DNA from: Sphingomonadaceae bacterium
GTDB lineage: Bacteria; Pseudomonadota; Alphaproteobacteria; Sphingomonadales; Sphingomonadaceae
NCBI GenBank assembly: GCA_947451875.1
Contig: CANGBE010000035.1
Span: 1-10,246 of the forward strand
Direction of reading: 5' to 3'
Length of the DNA stretch: 10,246 nucleotides
Within the stretch, counting starts at the first letter, position 1, and each line of letters begins with the position of its first letter. Under the pieces are notes generated by a model. It made no database searches. It was not told the DNA's origin and saw only the letters and a program-made list of their open reading frames with translations. This document shows positions 1 to 6,518 of this stretch, piece by piece. A program made the position numbers and the translations under genes.

Positions 1-219
1 GGCGCCAATCCACTCACTGTGGCCAAGGCTTACCAGCAGTTCCAGCTTGACGGCTTGATCGAAGTGCAGCGCGGGGTAGGTATGTTGGTGGCGCAAGGTG
101 CGGCGGAAAAGCTGCGGCAAAGCGAGCGCGCCGCCTTTCTGGCGCACGAGTGGCCCGCGATCCGCTCGCGCATGGACGTGCTGGGGATTGAGCTCAAGGA
201 CATTGCTGAATTGGTATAA
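1..219 (+). CDS. GntR-family transcriptional regulator, YtrA-like (3' part only)
   Basis: The reading frame is open from the first base of the window and ends at TAA 217-219, so only the last 72 residues are present. The first visible residues (ANPLTVAKAYQQFQLDGLIE) are the recognition-helix and wing part of a GntR winged helix-turn-helix; the conserved NP.TV.KAY..L...GL pattern and the GVGM turn are typical of the subfamily. The C-terminal part is short and helical, with no large effector domain, which fits the YtrA subfamily of small GntR regulators. YtrA-type genes often precede ABC-transporter genes, but none follows here. A GTG at 19 is internal to the domain and is not the true start. 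A palindrome spans the stop codon. The family call is good; target and ligand are unknown. Confidence 0.8.
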   Translation, partial: GANPLTVAKAYQQFQLDGLIEVQRGVGMLVAQGAAEKLRQSERAAFLAHEWPAIRSRMDVLGIELKDIAELV

Positions 220-228
220 CTACCAATT
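209..228. promoter_or_regulatory. Perfect 8-bp inverted repeat overlapping the gntR stop codon
   Basis: AATTGGTA (209-216) and TACCAATT (221-228) are exact inverted copies separated by TAAC, which contains the stop codon of the upstream regulator gene. The arms are AT-rich and no T-run follows, so a DNA-binding site is more likely than a terminator. A further single AATTGGTA lies at 290-297. The arms equal the half-site of the enterobacterial UxuR/ExuR-type consensus (a GntR-family operator), but with four extra bases in the centre. The function is inferred. Confidence 0.4.
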
Positions 229-370
229 TCGGAGTTGTTTGGATGGCTTTATTGCTGGCTATTCGGCTTTTGGCTCTGATACGCCGCCAAATTGGTAATT
301 ATCCGATAAACTGTCGTAAAACTTAAGATTGCGGTTTTTTGAAAGGTCTGGCAAATTACTTTTCGTAGTT

Positions 371-398
371 CCGGACCCCGGTGGGGGGTCGCGTCCGG
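371..398 (+). promoter_or_regulatory. Hairpin-forming GC-rich element in the ihfB leader
   Basis: CCGGAC (371-376) can pair with GTCCGG (393-398). Alternatively GACCCC (374-379) pairs with GGGGTC (385-390) around a five-base loop; the two pairings share bases, so they may compete. The element ends 56 bases before the ihfB ATG and no T-run follows directly. It could be a leader structure affecting ihfB expression or the remnant of a terminator for an upstream gene. The rest of 229-454 shows no convincing gene. Confidence 0.35.
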
Positions 399-454
399 AT
401 CTTCGGAGTTCGCTGGTTTTTCCGGTGCGTTTTTCCGTAGGTAAGGGTTTCGAT

Positions 455-736
455 ATGATCCGATCAGAACTGCTCCAGGCTCTTGCTCGCGAGAATCCCG
501 AGCTCAAAGCCGAAGAAGTTGAGCGCGTGGTTGACATCTTCTTTGATGAAATCAGCGAGCGACTGGCGAAAGGCGGCCGGGTCGAACTGCGCGGCTTTGG
601 CGCTTTCTCCACCCGTGCGCGCGATGCCCGTCAGGGCCGTAACCCGCGCACCGGTGATACGGTAAGCGTTCCCGGCAAGAAGGTTCCCTATTTCAAGCCC
701 GGCAAGGAAATGCGCCAGCGCCTCAACGCTGACTGA
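455..736 (+). CDS. ihfB: Integration host factor subunit beta
   Basis: A 93-residue protein of normal IhfB/HU length. IHF is a nucleoid-associated heterodimer (alpha plus beta) that bends DNA sharply and assists recombination, replication and transcription in the cytoplasm. Residues 1-40 form the helical dimerisation part (MIRSELLQALARENPELKAE onwards). Residues 46-51 give RGFGAF, and 62-67 RNPRTG carries the conserved proline (Pro64) that intercalates into DNA at the beta-arm tip. The arm closes with VPYFKPGKEMRQRL (77-90). The opening MIRSELLQ and the PELKAEEVERVV helix favour IhfB over HU or IhfA. The frame is open further upstream (ATG at 329), but family length, a GTAAGGG ribosome-binding-like stretch at 441-447 and the conserved N terminus fix the start at 455. 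In many proteobacteria ihfB follows rpsA; here a GntR gene precedes it. Confidence 0.93.
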   Translation: MIRSELLQALARENPELKAEEVERVVDIFFDEISERLAKGGRVELRGFGAFSTRARDARQGRNPRTGDTVSVPGKKVPYFKPGKEMRQRLNAD

Positions 737-825
737 TCGCCTGTGGTAGATTAGCGCCGACACACTACTCACATGTTGCCGCGCACCGACCAATCTGCCA
801 ATCGCAGGTCATAGACGTGTGTCTT

Positions 826-910
826 GCGGACGTGGCGGAATGGTAGACGCCGGGGACTTAAAATCCCCTGATCCTTGATCGTGCGGGTTCGAGTCCCGCC
901 GTCCGCACCA
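826..910 (+). tRNA. tRNA-Leu (anticodon UAA)
   Basis: The acceptor stem pairs GCGGACG (826-832) with CGTCCGC (900-906), followed by A and an encoded CCA (908-910). The anticodon stem pairs GGGGA (852-856) with TCCCC (864-868) around loop CTTAAAA, giving anticodon TAA at 859-861, which reads UUA and UUG. The D-arm region contains TGGTAGACGC. The T-arm GCGGG-TTCGAGT-CCCGC is standard. The long variable arm between the anticodon and T stems is that of a class II tRNA and agrees with leucine. The 3' end lies next to a decayed recombinase region; tRNA 3' ends are frequent integration sites, but no second copy of the tRNA end was seen in the window. Confidence 0.96.
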
Positions 911-1106
911 CTGAGTCCTAACTATCGGGACTAGCTCGGCTGACCTTTGAGAGCAGGTCGCTATTTGGCGCAGTTCCGCGGGATTTCGAGCCTGCTGCTT
1001 GAGGCCCTGCTTCCAGAGACGCGCGGAGTAGAACCCAAATCTCTCCGCGAATCGGTGCCAGTCTCGTTTGCAGAAAGACTGACAGCACAGGGTATTTGGG
1101 GGGTAT

Positions 1107-1526
1107 TCAGGCGAAGCCGAGAAGGCGGCGCTGCTCTTGCCAGCATAGTGGCAGATTCGCTTCCAGCAGCTGCGTGATCGAAACCCCGATCGGCTGCCGA
1201 CCCTGCAGGATTGCCGCGACGATGTCAGGCGCAAGACTTGAAACGGTGAGGTAGCGGGCCAGCCGGTTACGGCAGCGACCAGACATCCTGGCGAGGGCGG
1301 AGATGGTCTTGTCGGGATTGGCGATTGCAAGCTGCCGTGCTGCATGGGCTTCACGAATCAGGTTGATCAGCTTCTGGTCGCGATGACCAAGTTGAGCACC
1401 AGCGTCAGGTCCCGGAATCACCAGTCGCGACTGGCGACCATGCCATACCCTGGTTGCAGGGCACGTAAGCTCAATTGGATCTGGCTTTTCATCGGGTAGT
1501 GATTCGATGCCGAACGCTTCGGCCAT
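1107..1526 (-). pseudogene. C-terminal fragment of a serine-type site-specific recombinase
   Basis: The 139-codon frame matches the tail of the Pin/resolvase-like recombinases common on alphaproteobacterial mobile elements: an internal helix-turn-helix-like segment (about residues 50-97), then LAPDIVAAILQGRQP (98-112) and the closing block LPLCWQEQRRLLGF (125-138). The N-terminal resolvase catalytic domain with its active-site serine and the central recombinase domain are absent, since these would need several hundred more codons upstream. That space is taken by an unrelated gene in another frame. No good ribosome-binding site precedes the ATG at 1526. The frame stays open upstream of that ATG (...AYPDLKRKLRE-MAEAF) and meets the 3' end of the neighbouring gene, so translation as a separate protein is doubtful. 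It is most likely the remnant of an integrated element beside tRNA-Leu. Family assignment is from recalled conservation of the tail. Confidence 0.7.
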
Positions 1527-1548
1527 CTCGCGCAGCTTGCGCTTTAGA

Positions 1549-2196
1549 TCAGGATACGCCCTGAGCCCTTGCGATCTGGCGGTAGGCCTTCATTGGCTTC
1601 ACACCTGAATCAATCAATTTTGAGACTGCCTCGACCGTTTCCTCAGCTGTTTGGCGAAGATTGTTTGCAAGACGGCGCATATCGCCGCCAATTTTGGTTC
1701 CACCTAAAACCTTGGCGCCGCGTTTGGCATGCTGGTCCCATTGGAATTTTATCAACGCCTCGGTGAATAGGCTGCCCAGTTCGAAGCCTTCATCGGCGGC
1801 AAGTGCTGACACGTGAGTGCCTTCTTGGGTGATCCTGCTGTTGACCTGTGAGAGAAGTAGATTGAGCCTTTGAGCATACCATTCCGGGTCTTCGCGCTCC
1901 TGCCAATTAGGGAAGCATGCTTGGCCAGCTTCGGCATGGCAGCACTGCACACGATTTTTGCCCGGGCAAGTCCAACTGCGTTCAAAGATTGGTGTAAACA
2001 GTTTCACGATCATGTCGCGGTTTTCAGTCCACGGCGCAGGCATGTTTGCAAGCAACTCAGGGTCGTTGAAGATGTTGAGTGAGAAACGGGTGGTTTCAGA
2101 AATGCCGCTACCGACCTGCTGAACCATAACCTTGTCAGCCATGTTGCCAAACATCTCGCGTTTGGCTTGCTCCATCTGATCGTCAATTTCAGGCAT
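1549..2196 (-). CDS. Hypothetical protein with cysteine cluster
   Basis: I do not recognise a family. The frame starts with two in-frame ATGs (2202 and 2196). The GTGGGG stretch on the minus strand (2205-2210) is only two bases from the first but eight from the second, so 2196 is preferred (215 residues). The protein is soluble and polar, without signal peptide or membrane span. Counted from the upstream Met, a compact cluster Cys79, Cys87, Cys88, His89, Cys96 could bind a metal. The C-terminal half (about 140-216) is strongly helical, ending in a segment resembling a helix-turn-helix (VKPMKAYRQIARAQGVS). It ends at TGA 1549-1551, and the recombinase-tail frame opens in the +1 frame across that stop. 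Position behind a tRNA and next to a recombinase remnant suggests mobile-element cargo. Codon use looks native enough to be a real gene. Confidence 0.55.
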   Translation of the reverse strand: MPEIDDQMEQAKREMFGNMADKVMVQQVGSGISETTRFSLNIFNDPELLANMPAPWTENRDMIVKLFTPIFERSWTCPGKNRVQCCHAEAGQACFPNWQEREDPEWYAQRLNLLLSQVNSRITQEGTHVSALAADEGFELGSLFTEALIKFQWDQHAKRGAKVLGGTKIGGDMRRLANNLRQTAEETVEAVSKLIDSGVKPMKAYRQIARAQGVS

Positions 2197-2202
2197 TATC
2201 AT

Positions 2203-2753
2203 TGCCCCACTAACAGGCGCGATCGCACCTGATGCCTTCGTGATATGGGCCTGTTTTTTCGATTTTCAGCCCTGTTTTTCATGTTGGATGGGGTGTTCAA
2301 TAACCACATGAAATATAGCGATAATTCTTTGGGGCCGGGCCGATTTCCGGCTCCCGGAACCTGTTCTTTGGCGAAAACGCCGAAATAACAGGCATAACAG
2401 GTGTGAGACTGGCCCGCTCCAGACTGCGTCGCGCACCATGTGGTCCTTAAATCCCGCTTTCGTCTGATTTCGGCATCCTTGATGGGTTCGCTTTGGCGCA
2501 CTTCAAAGGGCTCCCAGACCTAGCGTTTGTGGCTGTGTTTGCCGAGGCGCACTGAGAAGAGCCAAATTCCAAGTGGATCTCGATTCCAGGCCTTCCCGAT
2601 ATATTTTCGCAGACAACAGGCCAGAGCGCTAACGTTCTGCGATGCGGCGATCGTGAAGGCACCGGGGACTTTCACAAAAAAAGCTTGGGCCGTTCCTGCC
2701 AAAACGCAACGAAGGTTAGAATACGAGGCCACTGGCCCAAAGGCGTTAATTCC
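2203..2753. other. Non-coding stretch between island remnant and TonB receptor operon
   Basis: About 550 bases with no convincing gene. The open frames on either strand have no family features, no ribosome-binding sites, and compositions typical of chance frames. The left half (2212-2401) contains six copies of CCTGTT or its complement, with a seventh at 2615-2620, and should contain the promoter of the minus-strand cysteine-cluster gene. The right half shows nothing further that I can support. The composition (runs of T at 2250-2280) differs from the GC-rich coding flanks. Confidence 0.5.
2385..2401. repeat. Tandem direct repeat ATAACAGG x2, 9-bp period
   Basis: ATAACAGG occurs at 2385-2392 and again at 2394-2401, one base apart, giving a 9-bp period. 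On the minus strand, the sense of the downstream cysteine-cluster gene, it reads as two CCTGTTAT units. It is part of a wider set of CCTGTT/AACAGG hexamers at 2212, 2250, 2271, 2360, 2387 and 2396. It may be a protein-binding site; the role is unknown. Confidence 0.6.
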
Positions 2754-2782
2754 CTGTCATAGCGCAGACATCAATACGTCAC
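2754..2782 (+). promoter_or_regulatory. Candidate Pho box (PhoB-binding repeats)
   Basis: CTGTCAT (2754-2760) is an exact match to the Pho-box heptamer. CAGACAT (2765-2771) matches it at five of seven positions, and ACGTCAC (2776-2782) ends in the GTCAC form allowed in many Pho boxes. The spacers are four bases (AGCG, CAAT), giving the 11-bp period required for tandem PhoB dimers, and a fourth CAT falls in phase at 2791-2793. The site is 75-103 bases upstream of the receptor GTG. The target genes (outer-membrane receptor plus phosphodiesterase) are the kind regulated by phosphate. No convincing -10 element was fixed. PhoB control is inference. Confidence 0.5.
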
Positions 2783-2802
2783 GCGAAATACATGAAGCGA
2801 GG

Positions 2803-2830
2803 GCACTGCAGCGCCGCGCTGCACTGCAGC
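2803..2830. repeat. Overlapping palindromes and 10-bp direct repeat in the receptor leader
   Basis: GCACTGCAGC occurs at 2803-2812 and 2821-2830 (18-bp period). Two perfect inverted repeats overlap within it: TGCAGCGC-C-GCGCTGCA (2807-2823) and GCTGCA-C-TGCAGC (2818-2830). As RNA, the first could fold as a seven-pair stem with loop CCG, and the two folds exclude each other. The element sits between the candidate Pho box and the ribosome-binding site, so it could be an operator or a leader RNA switch. Function unknown. Confidence 0.5.
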
Positions 2831-2856
2831 ATTGATAGCTAAAATAGGGGCCCAAT

Positions 2857-5409
2857 GTGATCCGAATTTCCTCAAGCCTGACTGCAATCGCTTTTGTCCT
2901 TTTTGCCGCCGACGTCGCCGTTGCCGAAGATCTTCCGCAGGCAGCGACCGCCGATGCCGTCGAGTCGGCCACGACGATTGTCGTCACCGCCAAATCGACT
3001 CGTTCCGCAACCGCGATCCCGCAGTCGGAAATGCAGAAGATCTTGCCTGGCATCTCGCCGCTCAAGGCGATCCAGACACTTCCCGGCGTGCTCTACATCA
3101 CGGCTGATCCATGGGGCTATAACGAGCAGAATGCCCAGATATTCATTCATGGCTTCGCCGGCAATCAGCTGGGTTATACGATGGATGGCGTGCCTCTGGG
3201 TGACCAGAGCTATGGCAATTACAACGGACTTTCGCCGCAACGCGCAGTAATTTCCGAGAACGTTGGCCGCGTGGTCGTTTCGACTGGCGCTGGCGATCTC
3301 GCCACGGCTTCGAACAGCAATCTTGGCGGCACAGTCGAGACCTTTTCGTCGGCTCCGCTCGATCACTTTGGCATTCAGGTTGCCCAGACTGTAGGCAGCT
3401 ATGAAACCTCGCGCACCTTCATCCGGTTGGATAGCGGCGCCTTTGGTGCAGGCGGCGAAAATTCGCTTTATGTCGCCGGGGCCCGCCAGCACGCGCGCGC
3501 CTGGGACTTCGAAGGGATTCAGGGCGGCTATCAGGCCAACCTGAAGTTCGTCCATGACGGTAAGGGCGGCAAGCTGACGCTCTATTTCGATTACAACGAT
3601 TTCAAGCAGCCGAACGAAGATGCCACCGTATTCTTCAAGCCTTCCGCCGGCGGCACTGCGACCGCTGTTCAGCTCTACACGCCCTACACCAAGCCGTTTT
3701 TCTATCCTGACTTCAACGGATACCGCACGACATACCTGAGCGCGCTCGGCAATTCACCAGCGACAGTTGGCAGCAATTACCGCAACTATTACTCAGACGC
3801 CCAGCGCACCGATTTCCTTGGTTATGCTCGTTATGATGCGCACCTTTCGAGCAAAATTGAATGGTCGACGACCGCCTATTTCCATCACAACGATGGTGCT
3901 GGCGTGGTCGCTGGGCCACTCGGGCAATCGATCACCACGGCCCAGCCCTATCTGGATCCCAACTATGCTACCATCCCCAGCAACTGCCGCTTTAGCGGCA
4001 ACAACAACGGCGTTCTCCCTGCGGCTTGCACAGCTCTGACCGCCGCTGATGCAGCAGCTGCCGGTGCGGCGCTGGTTGCAGCGACCGGCGGTTCGGGGCT
4101 GATCACCCGCACGACTGAATACCGGATCGACCGCGGTGGGGTCATCACGGCGCTCAACTTTGACCTCGGCGAACACAAGATCGAACTCGGGGGCTGGTTC
4201 GAGCACAACAGCACCACCCAGTGGCGGCGCTGGTATGGCGTAAACGTCAACAAGCCCGAGCTTAGCACGCCCTATATCCGTCCGCTTGCCGCAGCCGCGC
4301 CGCTGTTCACCCAGTACCAGGGTGAAGCCCGGATCAACGAGCTTCAACTCCATTTCCAAGACACTTGGAAGGTGAATGACCAGCTGCTGATCCAGGCGGG
4401 TTTTAAGACGAGTGCGCAATGGGCCGAAGGCAAGTTCCCGGTTCAGCCCAAAGCAGGTTCGCTGTCCGGTCTCACCGGCGGCCTTCCCGAGGGCAAGATC
4501 AACACGCTGGAATGGTTCCTGCCAGCCTTTGGCGCTTCCTATGACCTGAATGGCCATGAGCAGCTCTATTTCAACGCCCAGAAGAACCTGCGCCAATACG
4601 CAGCCTATCTCGCCGGTGGTGGCGGCCCATGGTTCACGGGCAGCCAGGCCGCGTTTGATGCCTTCGCCACCCAGGGAAAACCGGAAAGCAGCTGGACCTA
4701 TGAAGGTGGCCTGCGCACCAACCGCAACTTTGGTGATGGCATTAGTCTGCAGGCGCAGATTAACTACTACCATGTGGTCTTCAACAACCGCTTGCTGGCG
4801 ATCTCGACCAACCCTGGAGGTATTGCTGGTGGCGGGATCACGGGCGGAACTTCGATCCTCGTGAACGTTGGCGCTGTCCACACCGATGGCGTCGACGCGG
4901 CCTTTACGCTGCATTTTGGCCGGACCTTCTCGATCTATAACGCGCTTTCGTACAACCTCTCTAAGTACCAGAGCGACTATACATCGACAGCATCGGGCAT
5001 TGGTGCATCGACCGGAACCTGCATCGGCGGCTACCTCGTCACAGGCGGTGTGGTGCCGACTTGTGGCAAGCAGTTGCCCGGTACGGCCAAGTGGATGAAC
5101 AAAACCGTCATGACGCTAAATGTCGGTCCGTTCGAGGCACAGGCGATTGGCGACTATGTCGGCAGCCGCTTTGCCACCTTCTCGAACGATGCCAGCGTGC
5201 CGTCGTACTTCTTGACCTCGCTGCGCCTTGCGGCAAAGGTACCGGAGAACGTGATCCCACTTCGCAAGGCCGAGATTTCGCTCAACGTGACCAACCTTAC
5301 CGACAAGCAGGGCGTTTCAACGCTTTCGGTTGGCTCGGCCACGAACAGCTATTCGGCCTATCCGATCCCGCCGCGCCAGTGGTTCCTGACCCTGTCGGCG
5401 GCATACTGA
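2857..5409 (+). CDS. TonB-dependent outer-membrane receptor
   Basis: An 850-residue protein of the usual length for TonB-dependent receptors, which import scarce or bulky solutes across the outer membrane using energy from TonB-ExbB-ExbD. Residues 1-23 are a signal peptide (hydrophobic core AIAFVLFAADVAVA, cleavage likely before EDLPQ). A TonB-box-like TIVVTAK lies at 40-46. The plug follows at about 50-165, with FIHGF, TMDGVPLGDQ and the RVVVSTGAGDLATASNSNLGGTV segment. The rest is a beta-barrel rich in aromatic alternating strands, with two cysteine pairs in probable surface loops, and the chain ends in an aromatic (LSAAY), as barrel proteins do. GTG at 2857 is chosen because AGGGG (2846-2850) lies six bases upstream and the signal peptide begins there. 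Its stop overlaps the phosphodiesterase start by one base, so the substrate is probably a glycerophosphodiester or related organophosphate. This is inferred from context only. Confidence 0.92.
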   Translation: MIRISSSLTAIAFVLFAADVAVAEDLPQAATADAVESATTIVVTAKSTRSATAIPQSEMQKILPGISPLKAIQTLPGVLYITADPWGYNEQNAQIFIHGFAGNQLGYTMDGVPLGDQSYGNYNGLSPQRAVISENVGRVVVSTGAGDLATASNSNLGGTVETFSSAPLDHFGIQVAQTVGSYETSRTFIRLDSGAFGAGGENSLYVAGARQHARAWDFEGIQGGYQANLKFVHDGKGGKLTLYFDYNDFKQPNEDATVFFKPSAGGTATAVQLYTPYTKPFFYPDFNGYRTTYLSALGNSPATVGSNYRNYYSDAQRTDFLGYARYDAHLSSKIEWSTTAYFHHNDGAGVVAGPLGQSITTAQPYLDPNYATIPSNCRFSGNNNGVLPAACTALTAADAAAAGAALVAATGGSGLITRTTEYRIDRGGVITALNFDLGEHKIELGGWFEHNSTTQWRRWYGVNVNKPELSTPYIRPLAAAAPLFTQYQGEARINELQLHFQDTWKVNDQLLIQAGFKTSAQWAEGKFPVQPKAGSLSGLTGGLPEGKINTLEWFLPAFGASYDLNGHEQLYFNAQKNLRQYAAYLAGGGGPWFTGSQAAFDAFATQGKPESSWTYEGGLRTNRNFGDGISLQAQINYYHVVFNNRLLAISTNPGGIAGGGITGGTSILVNVGAVHTDGVDAAFTLHFGRTFSIYNALSYNLSKYQSDYTSTASGIGASTGTCIGGYLVTGGVVPTCGKQLPGTAKWMNKTVMTLNVGPFEAQAIGDYVGSRFATFSNDASVPSYFLTSLRLAAKVPENVIPLRKAEISLNVTNLTDKQGVSTLSVGSATNSYSAYPIPPRQWFLTLSAAY

Positions 5410-6518
5410 TGACCATGGGCGGAGCAACGCGGCGGTTTGTGCTGATGGGAGCCGGTGCTACGGCCCTCGTCGGAGGGAAAGCCTTGTCCGTCACCGTTGC
5501 TCCGCGCAAGCGCATAGAAGTGTTCGGTCACCGCGGGAGCTCTGCCCTGCGGCCCGAACACACGCTTGCCTCTTATGCAAAGGCGATTGCCGATGGTGCG
5601 GACTATATCGAGCCGGACCTGTGCTGCACCAAAGACGGTGTCTTGATCGCCCGGCACGAAAACAACATCGCCGGCACCACCGACGTTGCCCGCCGACCAG
5701 AATTTGCCGCGCGCAAGACGGAAAAGACAGTTGATGGCGTAAAGGTAGTAGGCTGGTTCGTTGAAGACTTCACGCTCGCCGAACTGAAGCAGCTCCGGGC
5801 GATTGAACGCCTGCCGCAACTGCGTCCGCAGAATGCCGCGATGGATGGGCAGTTTGATGTGCCGACATGGCAAGAGATCGTCGACTTCACCTCAGCCGAA
5901 GCGGCAACTCGCGGCCGGACAATAGGCCTGATTCCCGAGCTCAAGCACTCAACCTATTTTCAATCGATCGGCCTGCCGCTGGAAGATCGTTTCCTGCTCA
6001 GCCTGACGCAGCACGTCTATCTCAAGCAGGCACCGATCGAGATCCAGTCGTTTGAGATCGCCAATCTGCGCTACCTGCGATCAAAGCTAGGCAGTCCCGC
6101 CAATATGCGGCTGATGCAGCTTGTCGAACCGGGCGCGGGCAAACCTGCTGACGTTGTCGCTGCCAAGTCTGGGCCGAGCTATGCCGAGATGGTGACCCCG
6201 CTGGGCCTCGCCGAAATCGCAAGTTATGCTGATGTTGTTGCCCCGCCGTCCCGCGCGATTATTCCGCTAGGGCCGGACGGACGACTTACGCAGGCAACAT
6301 CTCTGGTCAAAGATGCGCACAAGGCCGGCTTGTTGGTGCACATCTGGACTTTCCGCCCGGAAAACTATTTCCTCGCGGGCAATTTCAAGAATGCCAAGGG
6401 CGATGCCGCGCGCAACGAGGCGGGATCGATTGCCGAAATGCGCGCCTATATTGCCACCGGTATCGATGGGTTCTTCACCGACGACCCGGCGCTGGGGCGT
6501 AAAGCGGTTGCAATCTGA
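5409..6518 (+). CDS. Exported glycerophosphodiester phosphodiesterase (GlpQ-like)
   Basis: A 369-residue enzyme predicted to hydrolyse glycerophosphodiesters to sn-glycerol-3-phosphate and an alcohol in the periplasm. The family HRG motif is at 41-43 (catalytic His41, Arg42), the metal ligands Glu68 and Asp70 lie in YIEPD, the second catalytic histidine is in ARHE (His83), and Glu177/Lys179 lie in PELK. HIWTFRPEN (311-319) and GIDGFFTDDP (351-360) are typical C-terminal barrel strands. The N terminus has a twin-arginine signal (TRRFVLMGAGATALVGG, residues 7-23), suggesting Tat export. The ATG at 5409 shares its A with the TGA of the receptor, so translation is probably coupled; a second ATG at 5415 is possible. 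The much longer upstream-open frame is an overlap with receptor code. The gene symbol glpQ is not asserted because orthology cannot be shown. Confidence 0.92.
   Translation: MTMGGATRRFVLMGAGATALVGGKALSVTVAPRKRIEVFGHRGSSALRPEHTLASYAKAIADGADYIEPDLCCTKDGVLIARHENNIAGTTDVARRPEFAARKTEKTVDGVKVVGWFVEDFTLAELKQLRAIERLPQLRPQNAAMDGQFDVPTWQEIVDFTSAEAATRGRTIGLIPELKHSTYFQSIGLPLEDRFLLSLTQHVYLKQAPIEIQSFEIANLRYLRSKLGSPANMRLMQLVEPGAGKPADVVAAKSGPSYAEMVTPLGLAEIASYADVVAPPSRAIIPLGPDGRLTQATSLVKDAHKAGLLVHIWTFRPENYFLAGNFKNAKGDAARNEAGSIAEMRAYIATGIDGFFTDDPALGRKAVAI

Noticed and set aside
329..454. N-terminal extension of ihfB from an upstream ATG
   Set aside because: It would add 42 residues covering the hairpin leader, unlike any IHF beta; the conserved start is at 455.
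809..1354. 181-codon minus frame crossing tRNA-Leu, containing GRRDSNPHDQGSGDFKSP
   Set aside because: That peptide is the well-known false translation of the antisense strand of a tRNA-Leu gene; the tRNA is real.
2447..2835. Several 70-100 codon frames on both strands
   Set aside because: They overlap each other, have no start signals or domains, and look like chance frames in non-coding DNA.
3793..4914. 373-codon open frame antisense to the TonB receptor (also 2872-3555)
   Set aside because: Composition is that of a codon-mirror frame, with no domain or ribosome-binding site; the receptor frame is certain.
5061..5408. Upstream extension of the phosphodiesterase frame
   Set aside because: It overlaps the receptor gene in another frame; the Tat signal and stop/start overlap place the start at 5409.
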